This document shows positions 36,864-45,781 of a stretch of 64,000 nt of DNA, in pieces. The translations under genes were made by a program, and so were the position numbers. Origin of the DNA: Variovorax sp. PAMC28562. Lineage in GTDB: Bacteria; Pseudomonadota; Gammaproteobacteria; Burkholderiales; Burkholderiaceae_C. The notes under the pieces are model-generated. The model made no database searches and was not told where the DNA came from. It saw nothing but the letters and a program-made list of their open reading frames with translations. Every line of letters starts with the position of its first letter. The first letter of the stretch is position 1. The stretch lies in assembly GCF_014303735.1 (NCBI RefSeq), contig NZ_CP060296.1:3555501-3619500 (forward strand). The letters run 5' to 3'.

Positions 36864-38450
36864 ATGCCCGGCATGTTGCTGCAGACCCAGGGCCTGGAGT
36901 CATTGCGCGCCACGCCGTGCGAGGCGGGTAAACAGTTTGGGACTCAGGCGCTAATGCGCGCGGACAAGTTGAGCATGCGATTCGGTCCGGTCACGGTGCT
37001 TTCGGACGTGGCGCTGGACATCGTCGGTGGCGAGATCCACGCTGTCATTGGTGAGAACGGCGCCGGCAAATCGACGTTGATGCGTCTGCTGTCGGGGTAC
37101 CTCAGCCCCAGTGCCGGTACGCTGGTTCTCGACGGCAAGGCCACGCAATTCGCCACGCCCAATCAGGCGCAGCAAGCGGGTGTCGTGCTGGTGCACCAGG
37201 AAATTCTGTTAGCCGAGGGATTGTCCGTTACGCAGAACCTGTTTCTCGGTCGCGAGCTCGGGCGCATGGGCATGGTGGACGGCCGCACCATGCGCCGCGT
37301 GGCCTCCGAGAAGCTGGAGGAGCTCGGCTGTCACGTATCGCCCAACGCCCTGGTGCGCGACGTGCCACTGGCGGAGCGCCAACTGGTGCAGATTGCCCGT
37401 GCCTTGCTCGACGAGCACCGGCTGGTGATATTTGACGAACCCACCGCAGTGTTGACCGGAGACGAGGTCGAGCGGCTGATGAAAATCATCTTCGGGCTGA
37501 AGGCAAAGGGCGTTGCTGTGCTCTACATCAGTCATCGACTCGACGAGGTGCAGCGACTGGCCGACAAGCTGACGGTGCTGCGTGACGGCTGCGTGGTCGG
37601 TACACATCCGGGTCACATGCTCAGCCAGATGGACATGGCGCACCTGATGGTGGGACGTGAGCTGAATGCGCTGTATCCGCCCAAGACCGTCCAGCCGCGC
37701 GGCGAGGCAATGCTGGCGGTGCGCAACGCCGATGTGCCAGGATGGGTCAAGGACGTTTCCTTCACGGTCCACAAGGGAGAGATCCTCGGCTTTGCCGGAA
37801 TGATCGGCGCCGGTCGCACCGAATTGTTCGAAGGCATCGTCGGCTTGCGCGCAGCCACTGCGCTCGTCGAGCTGATGGGCAAGCCACTGCGTCTGCGCTC
37901 GCAGCGCGATGCGATCGATGCCGGGATCGGCTATCTGACCGAAGACCGCAAAGGCAAAGGACTGCTGTTGCAGGAACGACTGGCGCCCAACTTGACTTTG
38001 TCGGCCCTTCGCAGGCTGTACCCAGGACCCTGGCTGCGCAGGCGCCAGGAAGGGCAGGCATTGGAACGGAGCATTCGGGACTACGACATTCGGGTCAAGA
38101 GTGCACGCTTGCGCGCGGGCCAGTTGTCAGGCGGCAATCAGCAAAAGCTTCTGCTCGCCAAGGTCCTTCTGACAGATCCTTCAGTGGTCATCATCGATGA
38201 GCCCACCCGCGGCATCGATATTGCCAACAAGGCGCAGATCTATGCCTTCATCCAGCAGCTGGTGGCCAGGGGCAAAGCCTGCATCGTGATTTCGTCGGAG
38301 ATGCAGGAACTCATCGGCCTCTGCGACCGCATCCTGGTCATGCGGCAAGGCCGCATCAGCGGAGAAGTCACAGGCGAACAGATGACTGAAAAAAATATCG
38401 CGTTGCTGGCCACCAGCGACATCCAGGTTCCCGAGGAGACAACAATATGA
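36864..38450 (+). CDS. Ribose-type sugar ABC transporter ATPase (two domains)
   Basis: 528-residue RbsA-like ATPase with two nucleotide-binding domains. The first (about 30-265) has Walker A GENGAGKST, Walker B VIFDEPTAVL. The second (about 280-510) has the degenerate P-loop GMIGAGRTE, signature LSGGNQQK and VVIIDEPTRGID. The first 30 residues are unusual; an in-frame ATG at 36954 would give a more typical N-terminus. Partner of the permease and binding protein that follow; its stop overlaps the permease start (ATGA). Confidence 0.93.
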   Translation: MPGMLLQTQGLESLRATPCEAGKQFGTQALMRADKLSMRFGPVTVLSDVALDIVGGEIHAVIGENGAGKSTLMRLLSGYLSPSAGTLVLDGKATQFATPNQAQQAGVVLVHQEILLAEGLSVTQNLFLGRELGRMGMVDGRTMRRVASEKLEELGCHVSPNALVRDVPLAERQLVQIARALLDEHRLVIFDEPTAVLTGDEVERLMKIIFGLKAKGVAVLYISHRLDEVQRLADKLTVLRDGCVVGTHPGHMLSQMDMAHLMVGRELNALYPPKTVQPRGEAMLAVRNADVPGWVKDVSFTVHKGEILGFAGMIGAGRTELFEGIVGLRAATALVELMGKPLRLRSQRDAIDAGIGYLTEDRKGKGLLLQERLAPNLTLSALRRLYPGPWLRRRQEGQALERSIRDYDIRVKSARLRAGQLSGGNQQKLLLAKVLLTDPSVVIIDEPTRGIDIANKAQIYAFIQQLVARGKACIVISSEMQELIGLCDRILVMRQGRISGEVTGEQMTEKNIALLATSDIQVPEETTI

Positions 38451-39445
38451 GTGCCATTCCGCACACCCTCCCGATTTCACGTGAACGGGAGTTCGCAATC
38501 AGCTGGACCGATGCTGGACCATTTCTCGCACTCGCAGCATTGCTGGTCATTGGTTACCTGATCAATCCTGATTTCCTTTCTGCGACCAACCTCGGCAACG
38601 TGGTCGCACGCAGCGCCTTCATCGCCATCATCGCGGTGGGTGCGACTTTCGTGATCTCTTCGGGGGGGCTGGATCTGTCGGTCGGTTCGATGGCCGCGTT
38701 CATCACCGGCGTCATGATCATGTGCATGAACGGCCTGGCCTCGAGCTACGGCGGCTGGGCCATTCCGGCCGGAATGGCAGTCGCACTGCTGGTCGGCCTG
38801 GTCTGCGGCCTTGTGAATGGACTGATCGTCACCGTTGGCAAGATCGAGGCCTTCATCGCAACGCTGGGCACCATGGGTATCTTTCGCGCCCTGATCACCT
38901 ATCTGTCGGATGGCGGCACCATTCCGATCGATCGTTCGCTGCGCGACATCTATCGCCCCGTCTACTTCGGCACGGTCGCCGGTGTGCCAATCCCGATCCT
39001 GGTCGCTCTCGCGGTCGCGGCTGTCGGCGCGTTCATCCTCTACAAGACCAAATATGGCCGGCGCTGTGCTGCCGTGGGCGCCAACGAAGAAGTTGCTCGC
39101 TACTCCGGCATATCGGTGATCAAAACGCGCGCCATCGCCTACATGATTCAGGGTGCCTGCGTGGCGGTCGCGGCCATGTGCTATGTGCCCAGACTGGGCG
39201 CGGCAACGCCGACCACTGGTCTTTTGTGGGAACTCCAAGTGATCACCGCAGTGGTCATCGGCGGCACGGTGCTGCGCGGCGGCACGGGCCGCATCTGGGG
39301 CACCCTGGCGGGTGCCGTCGTGCTCGAGCTCATTGCCAACCTGATGGTGCTGTCGGATCTGGTCTCCGAATACTTGGTTGGCGCGGTGCAGGGCGCCATC
39401 ATCATCATTGCGATGCTGATCCAGCGGTTCTCCAAATCGAAATAG
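38447..39445 (+). CDS. Ribose-type ABC transporter permease
   Basis: 332-residue inner-membrane permease of the RbsC/BPD_transp_2 family with 8-10 helices. Conserved motifs are the ISSGGLDLSVGSMAA loop and the ATPase-docking segment near the RYSGISVIKTRAIAYM region. It forms a homodimer fed by the binding protein encoded next. Coupled to the ATPase by a 4-bp overlap. The following 75-bp gap contains a hairpin. Confidence 0.93.
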   Translation: MSAIPHTLPISREREFAISWTDAGPFLALAALLVIGYLINPDFLSATNLGNVVARSAFIAIIAVGATFVISSGGLDLSVGSMAAFITGVMIMCMNGLASSYGGWAIPAGMAVALLVGLVCGLVNGLIVTVGKIEAFIATLGTMGIFRALITYLSDGGTIPIDRSLRDIYRPVYFGTVAGVPIPILVALAVAAVGAFILYKTKYGRRCAAVGANEEVARYSGISVIKTRAIAYMIQGACVAVAAMCYVPRLGAATPTTGLLWELQVITAVVIGGTVLRGGTGRIWGTLAGAVVLELIANLMVLSDLVSEYLVGAVQGAIIIIAMLIQRFSKSK

Positions 39446-39453
39446 CCTCGTTC

Positions 39454-39483
39454 GGACCCCGCGGGGCAGCTATGCAGGGGTCC
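39454..39483 (+). other. Intra-operon hairpin between permease and binding protein
   Basis: GGACCCC (39454-39460) and GGGGTCC (39477-39483) can pair over a 16-nt loop, with a competing CCCCGCGGGG palindrome (39457-39466) inside. There is no T-run, so it is more likely an mRNA-stabilising or processing element that raises expression of the binding protein than a terminator. Confidence 0.45.
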
Positions 39484-39520
39484 ATGCAGTTTTCAAACCT
39501 ATACATAGACGGAGACAAAC

Positions 39521-40468
39521 ATGTTCAAGACAAAGTGGATCGCAGGACTGGCGCTCGGAGCGCTGCTGGCCGCCAGTGGGGCGCACGCGCAGAAAAAGAC
39601 AGTGGCAGTGTCGATCCCGGCGGCGGACCATGGGTGGACTGCCGGTGTGGTGTACCACGCGCAGGCCGCGGCCAAGGAAATCAACAAGGCCTTTCCCGGC
39701 ATCGAGGTGATCGTGAAGACCTCGCCCTCTGCATCGGCCCAGGTCAGCGCACTGGAGGATCTTTCGGCTGGACGTAATCTGGCTGCGTTGGTGATCCTGC
39801 CATTCAGCTCGGAGGAGCTGTCCGGCCCGGTGAAGTCGGTCAAGAGCAAGGGAGCCTTTGTCACCGTTGTCGATCGTGGTCTCAACGACCCTTCGATCCA
39901 GGACCTGTACGTGGCCGGCGACAACATCGCCGTAGGGCGCAACACGGCGAAGTTCCTGGTCGACAAATTGGGTGGCAAGGGCAATCTGGTGGTGTTGCGC
40001 GGCATCCCGACCGTGATCGACGAAGAACGCATCAAAGGATTCCAGGACACCATCAAGGGCACCGAGTTGAAGGTGCTGGATATTCAGTATGCCAACTGGA
40101 ACAGTGACCAGGCATTCAAGCTGATGCAGGACTACCTGGCCAAGTACCCGAAGATCGACGCTGTCTGGGCCAACGACGACGACATGCTTCTTGGTGTGCT
40201 GGAAGCCATCAAACAGTCCGGGCGCAAGGAAATCAAGTACGCCCTGGGCGGCAATGGCATGAAGGAGATTATCAAGAAGGTAATGGACGGTGACGCCGTG
40301 ACGCCTGTCGAGACGCCATATCCACCTTCGATGATCAAGACGGCGATCTATCTGACAGTGGCAAACCTGGCAGCCCAGGCGCCCGTGCGCGGTGCAGTCA
40401 AGCTGGATGCGCCGCTCATCACCAAGCAAAACGCCAAGGAATATTACTTTCCGGACTCGCCGTTCTGA
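39521..40468 (+). CDS. Periplasmic sugar-binding protein, ribose type
   Basis: 315-residue RbsB-like binding protein (Peripla_BP_4). Signal peptide ends at ASGAHAQ. The mature start KKTVAVSIPAADHGWTAGVVYHAQ and the VWANDDDMLLGVLEAIKQSGR block are typical. AGGCGGAGAC lies upstream as ribosome site. Family ligands are sugars, polyols and autoinducer-2-like compounds; dehydrogenases in the same divergon suggest a polyol or short diol. The DJ-1 gene follows 41 bp later. Confidence 0.9.
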   Translation: MFKTKWIAGLALGALLAASGAHAQKKTVAVSIPAADHGWTAGVVYHAQAAAKEINKAFPGIEVIVKTSPSASAQVSALEDLSAGRNLAALVILPFSSEELSGPVKSVKSKGAFVTVVDRGLNDPSIQDLYVAGDNIAVGRNTAKFLVDKLGGKGNLVVLRGIPTVIDEERIKGFQDTIKGTELKVLDIQYANWNSDQAFKLMQDYLAKYPKIDAVWANDDDMLLGVLEAIKQSGRKEIKYALGGNGMKEIIKKVMDGDAVTPVETPYPPSMIKTAIYLTVANLAAQAPVRGAVKLDAPLITKQNAKEYYFPDSPF

Positions 40469-40509
40469 CTCCCCACAACACAGCAATCATCAACCGAAAG
40501 AATGACACC

Positions 40510-41103
40510 ATGCCCGGAAAAAAAATCCTGATGCTCACTGGCGAATTCACTGAGGAATACGAAATCTTCGTATTTCAGCAGGCGATGGAGGCCGTGGGCC
40601 ACACCGTCCACGTGGTCTGCCCTGACAAGAAAGCCGGCGACTTGATCAAGACGTCGCTGCACGACTTCGAGGGAGATCAGACCTACACCGAGAAAATGGG
40701 TCATTACTTCACCATCAACAAGACGTTCTCGGAGGCCCAGGAACAACTCGACCAGTACCACGCCGTGTATGCGGCCGGTGGTCGCGGTCCGGAGTACATC
40801 CGCACCGACAAGCGCATTCAGGCCATGGTGCGGCACTTTCATGACCAGAAAAAGCCGATCTTCACCATCTGCCACGGCGTGCAGATTCTGATCGCGGTCG
40901 ACGGGGTCGTGCGCGGCAAGAAGGTCGCGGCTTTGGGCGCCTGTGAACCTGAGGTGACCCTGGCTGGCGGCACCTACATCGATCTGTCGCCGACGGACGC
41001 TTACGTCGATGGAACCATGGTGTCGGCGAAGGGCTGGACCGCGCTAGCGGCCTTTATTCGCGAGTGCTTGAAGGTGTTGGGCACAGAGATTCGTCACTCC
41101 TGA
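40510..41103 (+). CDS. DJ-1/PfpI family protein
   Basis: 197-residue PfpI-type protein. The nucleophile Cys is in FTICHGVQIL (about residue 122) and the upstream glutamate in LTGEFTEEYE matches the Glu that activates the Cys in glyoxalase-III/deglycase members. Cytoplasmic. As last gene of the transporter operon it may detoxify a reactive dicarbonyl (such as methylglyoxal) or isomerise an intermediate. That role is inference. Not closely similar to the other DJ-1 protein at 16253. Confidence 0.87.
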   Translation: MPGKKILMLTGEFTEEYEIFVFQQAMEAVGHTVHVVCPDKKAGDLIKTSLHDFEGDQTYTEKMGHYFTINKTFSEAQEQLDQYHAVYAAGGRGPEYIRTDKRIQAMVRHFHDQKKPIFTICHGVQILIAVDGVVRGKKVAALGACEPEVTLAGGTYIDLSPTDAYVDGTMVSAKGWTALAAFIRECLKVLGTEIRHS

Positions 41104-41111
41104 ATCAACGA

Positions 41112-41140
41112 GCAGCGCAGGGCTCGAAATAGCCCTGCTC
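41112..41140. terminator. Convergent-gene hairpin
   Basis: CAGGGCT (41118-41124) pairs with AGCCCTG (41131-41137) over a six-base loop, and flanking bases allow further GAG/CTC pairing. It sits between the converging DJ-1 gene and the membrane-protein gene at 41156, the place for a bidirectional terminator. No strong T-run follows on either strand, so efficiency is uncertain. Confidence 0.5.
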
Positions 41141-41155
41141 GCCGGTGACTGCGTT

Positions 41156-41731
41156 TCAAAGGCGCCAGAAGCGGTGCCAGAGGTGACGCGAGCGTCGGCG
41201 GGTCGCCTCCTCAAACGCATGAATGGCCCGCCAAGGCGCGCTCGCGCGCACGGCAAGCAGCACGCGGTTCTTCCACGCCTTCCAACGCGGGTACCAGCGT
41301 GCGAAAAGCGAAATGCGCATGAGCGACGTTTCGACCAGCTGAAAGATGCGCGCGACGATGGCGGTGCCGACCAGTTTGGCGCCGATCAGCACCGCGAATC
41401 CGGTCGCCGCGTGGCCTCCACTGAAGAGGTACAGCGCCAGGACCTTCACGGGCAGCAACACCAGCACCGGTAAGAAAAATGCGAGCAGCGCGCCCCACGG
41501 CGGCAGTCCGCGCACCTTGTTTTCCAGGCGCGCCCACAGGGGCAGGCGTGCCAGGCGGCCGACCAAGTTGGCAAGCGGTGTCCAACCCCATTCTTCGAAG
41601 AGCAGCACCGGCACGAGAATGGCAGTCAGCAGCCCGCGCAGGGCCGCTCGGAACGTCGACGCCGGTTTCTTGGCGGCGCTCTGCGGTGAGGGTTGCTTTG
41701 GCGTTGCGGGCGGCGGTGTCGGGCGGGTCAC
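41156..41731 (-). CDS. Conserved membrane protein of unknown function
   Basis: 191-residue protein with a Pro/Lys-rich N-terminus (about 1-30), a hydrophobic stretch (LLTAILVPVLLFEEWGW) and two clear helices at about 80-135 (LLAFFLPVLVLLPVKVLALYLF and the TGFAVLIGAKLVGTAIVARIF region), then a basic Arg/Trp-rich tail. The tail suggests contact with lipids or nucleic acid at the inner membrane. I do not recognise a named family. The start is a GTG; no in-frame ATG is available. It diverges from tex. Confidence 0.75.
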   Translation of the reverse strand: MTRPTPPPATPKQPSPQSAAKKPASTFRAALRGLLTAILVPVLLFEEWGWTPLANLVGRLARLPLWARLENKVRGLPPWGALLAFFLPVLVLLPVKVLALYLFSGGHAATGFAVLIGAKLVGTAIVARIFQLVETSLMRISLFARWYPRWKAWKNRVLLAVRASAPWRAIHAFEEATRRRSRHLWHRFWRL

Positions 41732-41857
41732 CGAATCATTGTGGGCCCGGCCCAGAAGGCGCCATGACAGGAAAAAGCGCTATGGCAAACTTCTGCGCTT
41801 CACTCGAATCGCGTCCTGGCCCCGCTGGCGGCGCACGCTCAGGGACTCCGTTCAAAA

Positions 41858-44233
41858 ATGCAAAAAATCATTCGCCAGCTCGCCGCCGAAATCAAGGTCG
41901 GTGAACACCAGATAAAGGCCGCGATCGACCTGCTCGATGGCGGAGCGACCGTGCCATTCATCGCGCGCTATCGCAAAGAAGCCACGGACGGTCTCGACGA
42001 CATCCAGCTGCGCGAACTGGAAGCGCGCTTGACTTACCTCAGGGAGCTGGAAGACCGGCGCGCCGCGGTGCTCAAAAGCATCGACGAGCAAGGCAAGCTG
42101 ACGCCTGAACTGCGCGCTGCCATAGAGTTCGCGCCGACCAAGCAAGAGCTGGAAGACCTGTACCTGCCGTTCAAGCAGAAGCGCCGCACCAAGGGGCAGA
42201 TCGCGCGCGAATTCGGCATCGAGCCGCTGGCCGACTTGCTGCTTGCCGACCCCACGCGGAACCCGACGACCGAGGCGCTGGCCTTTTTGAAGCCGGCGAC
42301 GCTGCTCGACGACGGCAAGCCAGGGCCGGATTTTTCCACCGTGCCGGCGGTGCTCGACGGTGTGCGCGACATCCTGTCGGAGCGTTGGGCAGAAGACGCG
42401 GTGCTGGTGCAGCGCCTGCGCGAGTGGCTCTGGAGCGAAGGCCTGTTCAAGTCGACGCTGATGTCGGGCAAGGACGAGCACAACGTCGATGTGTCCAAGT
42501 TTCGCGATTACTTCGCCTACGACGAGCCGATCGGCCGGGTGCCGTCGCACCGCGCGCTGGCGGTGTTCCGCGGCCGCACGCTGGAGATGCTCGATGCCAA
42601 GTTGGTGTTGCCGGTCGAGCCGGAGCCGGGCAAGCCGTCGATCGCCGAAGGGAAAATCGCGCTGCACCTGGGCTGGAGCCACAGTGCGCGGCCGGCCGAC
42701 GACTTGCTGCGCAAGTGCGTAGCCTGGACATGGCGCGTCAAGCTGTCGCTCTCCACCGAGCGCGACCTGTTCACCCGCCTGCGCGAAGACGCCGAAAAGA
42801 TCGCGATCAAAGTCTTCGCCGACAACCTGCGCGACCTGTTGCTGGCCGCGCCGGCCGGCCCGCGCGTGGTGATGGGCCTCGACCCAGGCATTCGCACGGG
42901 GGTGAAGGTCGCGGTGGTCGACGCCACCGGCAAGCTGGTCGAAACCGCGACCGTGTTTCCGCACGAACCGCGCAAGGATTGGGAAGGCTCGCTCCACACG
43001 CTCGGCAAGCTGTGTGCCAAGCACGGCGTGAATCTGATCGCGATCGGCAACGGCACCGCCAGCCGCGAAACCGACAAGCTGGCCGCCGACCTCATCAAGC
43101 TGCTTGCCAAGATGGCCGCACAGGTCGGTGCGCCAGAAGTCGCGATCGACAAGGTGGTGGTCAGCGAGGCGGGGGCTTCGGTGTATTCCGCGAGTGAACT
43201 CGCGTCGCAGGAGATGCCCGACGTCGACGTCAGCCTGCGCGGCGCCGCGAGCATCGCGCGACGGCTTCAGGATCCGTTGGCCGAGCTGGTCAAGATCGAC
43301 CCGAAGGCCATCGGCGTCGGCCAGTACCAGCACGACGTGAACCAGAGCGAACTCGCGCGCACCCTGCATGCGGTCGTCGAGGATTGCGTGAACTCTGTCG
43401 GTGTGGACCTCAACACCGCCAGCGTACCGCTGCTGTCGCGTGTGTCCGGCCTGTCGGGCAGCGTCGCCAAGGCGGTGGTGAAGTGGCGTGAGGCCAACGG
43501 CGCTTTCGCGACCCGCAAGCAGCTGCTCGAGGTGACCGGCTTCGGCCCCAAGGCTTTCGAGCAGAGTGCCGGCTTCCTGCGCGTGCGCGGCGGCAGCAAC
43601 CCGCTGGACATCACCGGCGTGCACCCGGAAACCTATCCACTGGTCGAGCAGATCATGGTGAAGACCGGCTTGGCCGTAGGCGAGCTGATGGGCCGTGCCG
43701 ACATGCTGAAGACGCTCAAGCCAGAACTCTTCGCCAATGAGAAGTTCGGCGTCATCACCGTCAAGGACATCCTGGGCGAACTTGAAAAGCCCGGCCGCGA
43801 CCCGCGCCCTGACTTCAAGGTGGCGCGGTTCAACGACGGCGTCGAAGACATCAAGGACCTGGTCGAAGGAATGATCCTCGAAGGCACGGTGAGCAACGTC
43901 GCACAGTTCGGTGCCTTCATCGACATCGGCGTGCACCAGGATGGGCTGGTGCATGTGAGCCAGCTGGCGAACAAGTTCGTGGAAGACGCGCGTGAGATCG
44001 TCAAGACCGGCGACATCGTGCGGGTCAAGGTGATGGAGGTCGACCCGGTGCGCAAGCGCATCGCGCTGTCGATGCGGCTGGATGCGGCGCCGGCGCGGCG
44101 GGATGGGCCGCGCGACAACCGGTTCGAAGGAGCGGGTCGCGGCCAGCAACAGGGCTCGCGAAAAGACAATGCGCCTCAACCGGCCAGTCAGATGGCGAGC
44201 GCATTTGCAAAGCTGCAAGGGCTGCGAAAATAA
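41858..44233 (+). CDS. tex: Tex-like transcription accessory protein
   Basis: 791-residue RNA-binding protein: N-terminal Tex domain, YqgF-like RNase H fold (about 330-455; VMGLDPGIRTGVKVAVVD), helix-hairpin-helix repeats (about 490-560; NTASVPLLSRVSGLSGSVAKAVV) and a C-terminal S1 domain (about 655-725; GTVSNVAQFGAFIDIGVHQDGLVHVSQ). Like eukaryotic Spt6 it binds nucleic acid and affects transcription and stress survival. The tail after S1 is Arg/Gly/Gln-rich. Full length and intact. Confidence 0.96.
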   Translation: MQKIIRQLAAEIKVGEHQIKAAIDLLDGGATVPFIARYRKEATDGLDDIQLRELEARLTYLRELEDRRAAVLKSIDEQGKLTPELRAAIEFAPTKQELEDLYLPFKQKRRTKGQIAREFGIEPLADLLLADPTRNPTTEALAFLKPATLLDDGKPGPDFSTVPAVLDGVRDILSERWAEDAVLVQRLREWLWSEGLFKSTLMSGKDEHNVDVSKFRDYFAYDEPIGRVPSHRALAVFRGRTLEMLDAKLVLPVEPEPGKPSIAEGKIALHLGWSHSARPADDLLRKCVAWTWRVKLSLSTERDLFTRLREDAEKIAIKVFADNLRDLLLAAPAGPRVVMGLDPGIRTGVKVAVVDATGKLVETATVFPHEPRKDWEGSLHTLGKLCAKHGVNLIAIGNGTASRETDKLAADLIKLLAKMAAQVGAPEVAIDKVVVSEAGASVYSASELASQEMPDVDVSLRGAASIARRLQDPLAELVKIDPKAIGVGQYQHDVNQSELARTLHAVVEDCVNSVGVDLNTASVPLLSRVSGLSGSVAKAVVKWREANGAFATRKQLLEVTGFGPKAFEQSAGFLRVRGGSNPLDITGVHPETYPLVEQIMVKTGLAVGELMGRADMLKTLKPELFANEKFGVITVKDILGELEKPGRDPRPDFKVARFNDGVEDIKDLVEGMILEGTVSNVAQFGAFIDIGVHQDGLVHVSQLANKFVEDAREIVKTGDIVRVKVMEVDPVRKRIALSMRLDAAPARRDGPRDNRFEGAGRGQQQGSRKDNAPQPASQMASAFAKLQGLRK

Positions 44234-44248
44234 ACGGATCCCTCGATA

Positions 44249-44336
44249 AATCTTCTCTGTTCAAACGCCTATTGTTGATTAGGCTATTGATTTCATTGAA
44301 TAATACTTACGTGAATCAATTCATTAATCTTCTCTG
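44249..44336. repeat. Direct repeat pair upstream of yjjJ-like gene
   Basis: AATCTTCTCTG occurs at 44249-44259 and again at 44326-44336, 77 bp apart, in a strikingly AT-rich gap. The second copy ends 6 bp before the start codon. Between them are TGAA/TTCA palindromes (44313-44324). The arrangement suggests binding sites for a regulator, possibly the winged-helix domain of the encoded protein itself. Confidence 0.5.
44267..44284 (+). terminator. Weak hairpin after tex
   Basis: GCCTA (44267-44271) and TAGGC (44280-44284) pair over an 8-base loop, 33 bp after the tex stop and followed by an AT-rich stretch. The stem is short, so termination would be weak. It lies in the 109-bp gap before the yjjJ-like gene. 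Confidence 0.35.
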
Positions 44337-44342
44337 ATTGCA

Positions 44343-45722
44343 ATGCCGAGTCCCTCGGTGGCGAGCCCGGAACAATTGCGTGCCGTTTTGGCGCGAGGGC
44401 CGGCCAGCGCCAATGATCTTTCGGCGGCCCTGCGGATCAGCGTGCCGACGGTGCACCGGCTGCTGAACCGGCTGGCCGACGCGGTCGTCAGTGCCGGCAA
44501 GGCCCGCCGCGCACGCTACGCCTTGGTTCGCCCGCTGCGCGGGAGCAGTGCGCCGTTACCGGTGTATGCCGTGGACGAGGCAGGGCAGGTGCATGCCGCA
44601 ACCCGACTCGTGCCGCTGCGTCCCGAGGGCAGCTGGATGGATCTGGCCGGTACGCCGTGGCCGGTGCCGGACGAAGCGCGCGATGGTTGGTGGGCTGGCC
44701 TGCCATATCCGCTGCAACAAATGCGTCCGCAAGGCTACATGGGCCGACAGTTCGCGCAGATCGAACACAGGGCGCTGGCCGTCGCGCCCAACCCGCTGGA
44801 GTGGAGCGACGACGACGTGCTCTTTGTGATGAGCCAGCGCGGCACCGACCTGAGCGGCAACCTGATCGTCGGCGAAGCGGCCTGCGAACAATGGCTCGTT
44901 GCCAAGGCGGCCGCCATCGATCCATTGCCGGAATCCGGCATCGCCGGGCACTACCTTGATTTGGCCGGGCACGCACTGGCTGCGGGCGTCGCAGGCTCCA
45001 GCGCCGCTGGCGAGTTCCCCAAGTTCACCGCACGACGCACATTGGCCGGCAGCGCCACGCCGCACGTGCTGGTCAAGTTCTCGGGCGTCGAACACTCGGC
45101 GGCGGTGCGTCGCTGGTCCGACTTGCTGGTGTGCGAACACTTGGCGTCGCTGCACGCCGCCGCCATGCCGGGCGTGGTCTGCGCGGCGAGCCGCGTGCTC
45201 GTCCACGGTGGCCGCACGTTTCTGGAAGTGGAGCGCTTCGACAGGCAAGGCGCGTTCGGTCGCAGCCCGCTGTGCGCGCTCGATGTGCTCAACGCCGAGT
45301 TGATCGGCGAAAGCACCATGGAGTGGCCGCGACTCATGGCGCGACTCGCGGCGCTCGATCTGGTCACGCCGGAAGACGAAGCGCGCGTGCAGCATCTGTG
45401 GTGGTTCGGCCGGCTCATCGGCAACACCGACATGCACACCGGGAATTTGAGCTTTCGGCCGGAACAGGGCCGGTTCGCCTTGGCGCCGCTCTACGACATG
45501 TTGCCCATGCGCTATGCGCCGCTCGCGGGTGGCGAAGTGCCCGCGCGTGAGCTGTCGCCGGTGCTGCCGCTGCCACCTCAACGCGAGGTGTGGCTCGTCG
45601 CTTGCGCGGCCGCCATCGCGTTCTGGCGCGCAGCGGCTGCCGACCGCCGCATCGGCAACGCCTTCCGTGCCATATGCGCCGGCAATGTCGATGAACTGAT
45701 GCGGTTGCGCGACCGCCTTTGA
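44343..45722 (+). CDS. yjjJ: YjjJ-type HipA-like kinase with N-terminal winged helix
   Basis: 459 residues. Residues 1-65 form a helix-turn-helix (AVLARGPASANDLSAALRIS then TVHRLLNRLADA), after which a HipA-like Ser/Thr kinase fold follows. Kinase residues are visible: Lys in PHVLVKFSG, the catalytic GNTDMHTGNLSF loop and metal-binding Asp in LYDMLPM. HipA kinases phosphorylate glutamyl-tRNA synthetase or similar and cause persistence; they normally pair with HipB. Here no hipB lies beside it, and the fused DNA-binding domain may replace it, as in E. coli YjjJ. Both the target and toxicity are unknown. Confidence 0.88.
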   Translation: MPSPSVASPEQLRAVLARGPASANDLSAALRISVPTVHRLLNRLADAVVSAGKARRARYALVRPLRGSSAPLPVYAVDEAGQVHAATRLVPLRPEGSWMDLAGTPWPVPDEARDGWWAGLPYPLQQMRPQGYMGRQFAQIEHRALAVAPNPLEWSDDDVLFVMSQRGTDLSGNLIVGEAACEQWLVAKAAAIDPLPESGIAGHYLDLAGHALAAGVAGSSAAGEFPKFTARRTLAGSATPHVLVKFSGVEHSAAVRRWSDLLVCEHLASLHAAAMPGVVCAASRVLVHGGRTFLEVERFDRQGAFGRSPLCALDVLNAELIGESTMEWPRLMARLAALDLVTPEDEARVQHLWWFGRLIGNTDMHTGNLSFRPEQGRFALAPLYDMLPMRYAPLAGGEVPARELSPVLPLPPQREVWLVACAAAIAFWRAAAADRRIGNAFRAICAGNVDELMRLRDRL

Positions 45723-45781
45723 TGGCGTTGCGTCAAGCGACGGGCAAAGGGCGCACGCGTCTTGCTTGATGATCCGATCAC

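Noticed and set aside
41852..44218. 788-codon minus-strand frame opposite tex
   Set aside because: Shadow of the high-GC tex gene: His/Arg/Gln/Leu-rich with no family pattern, while the plus-strand frame is a complete Tex protein.
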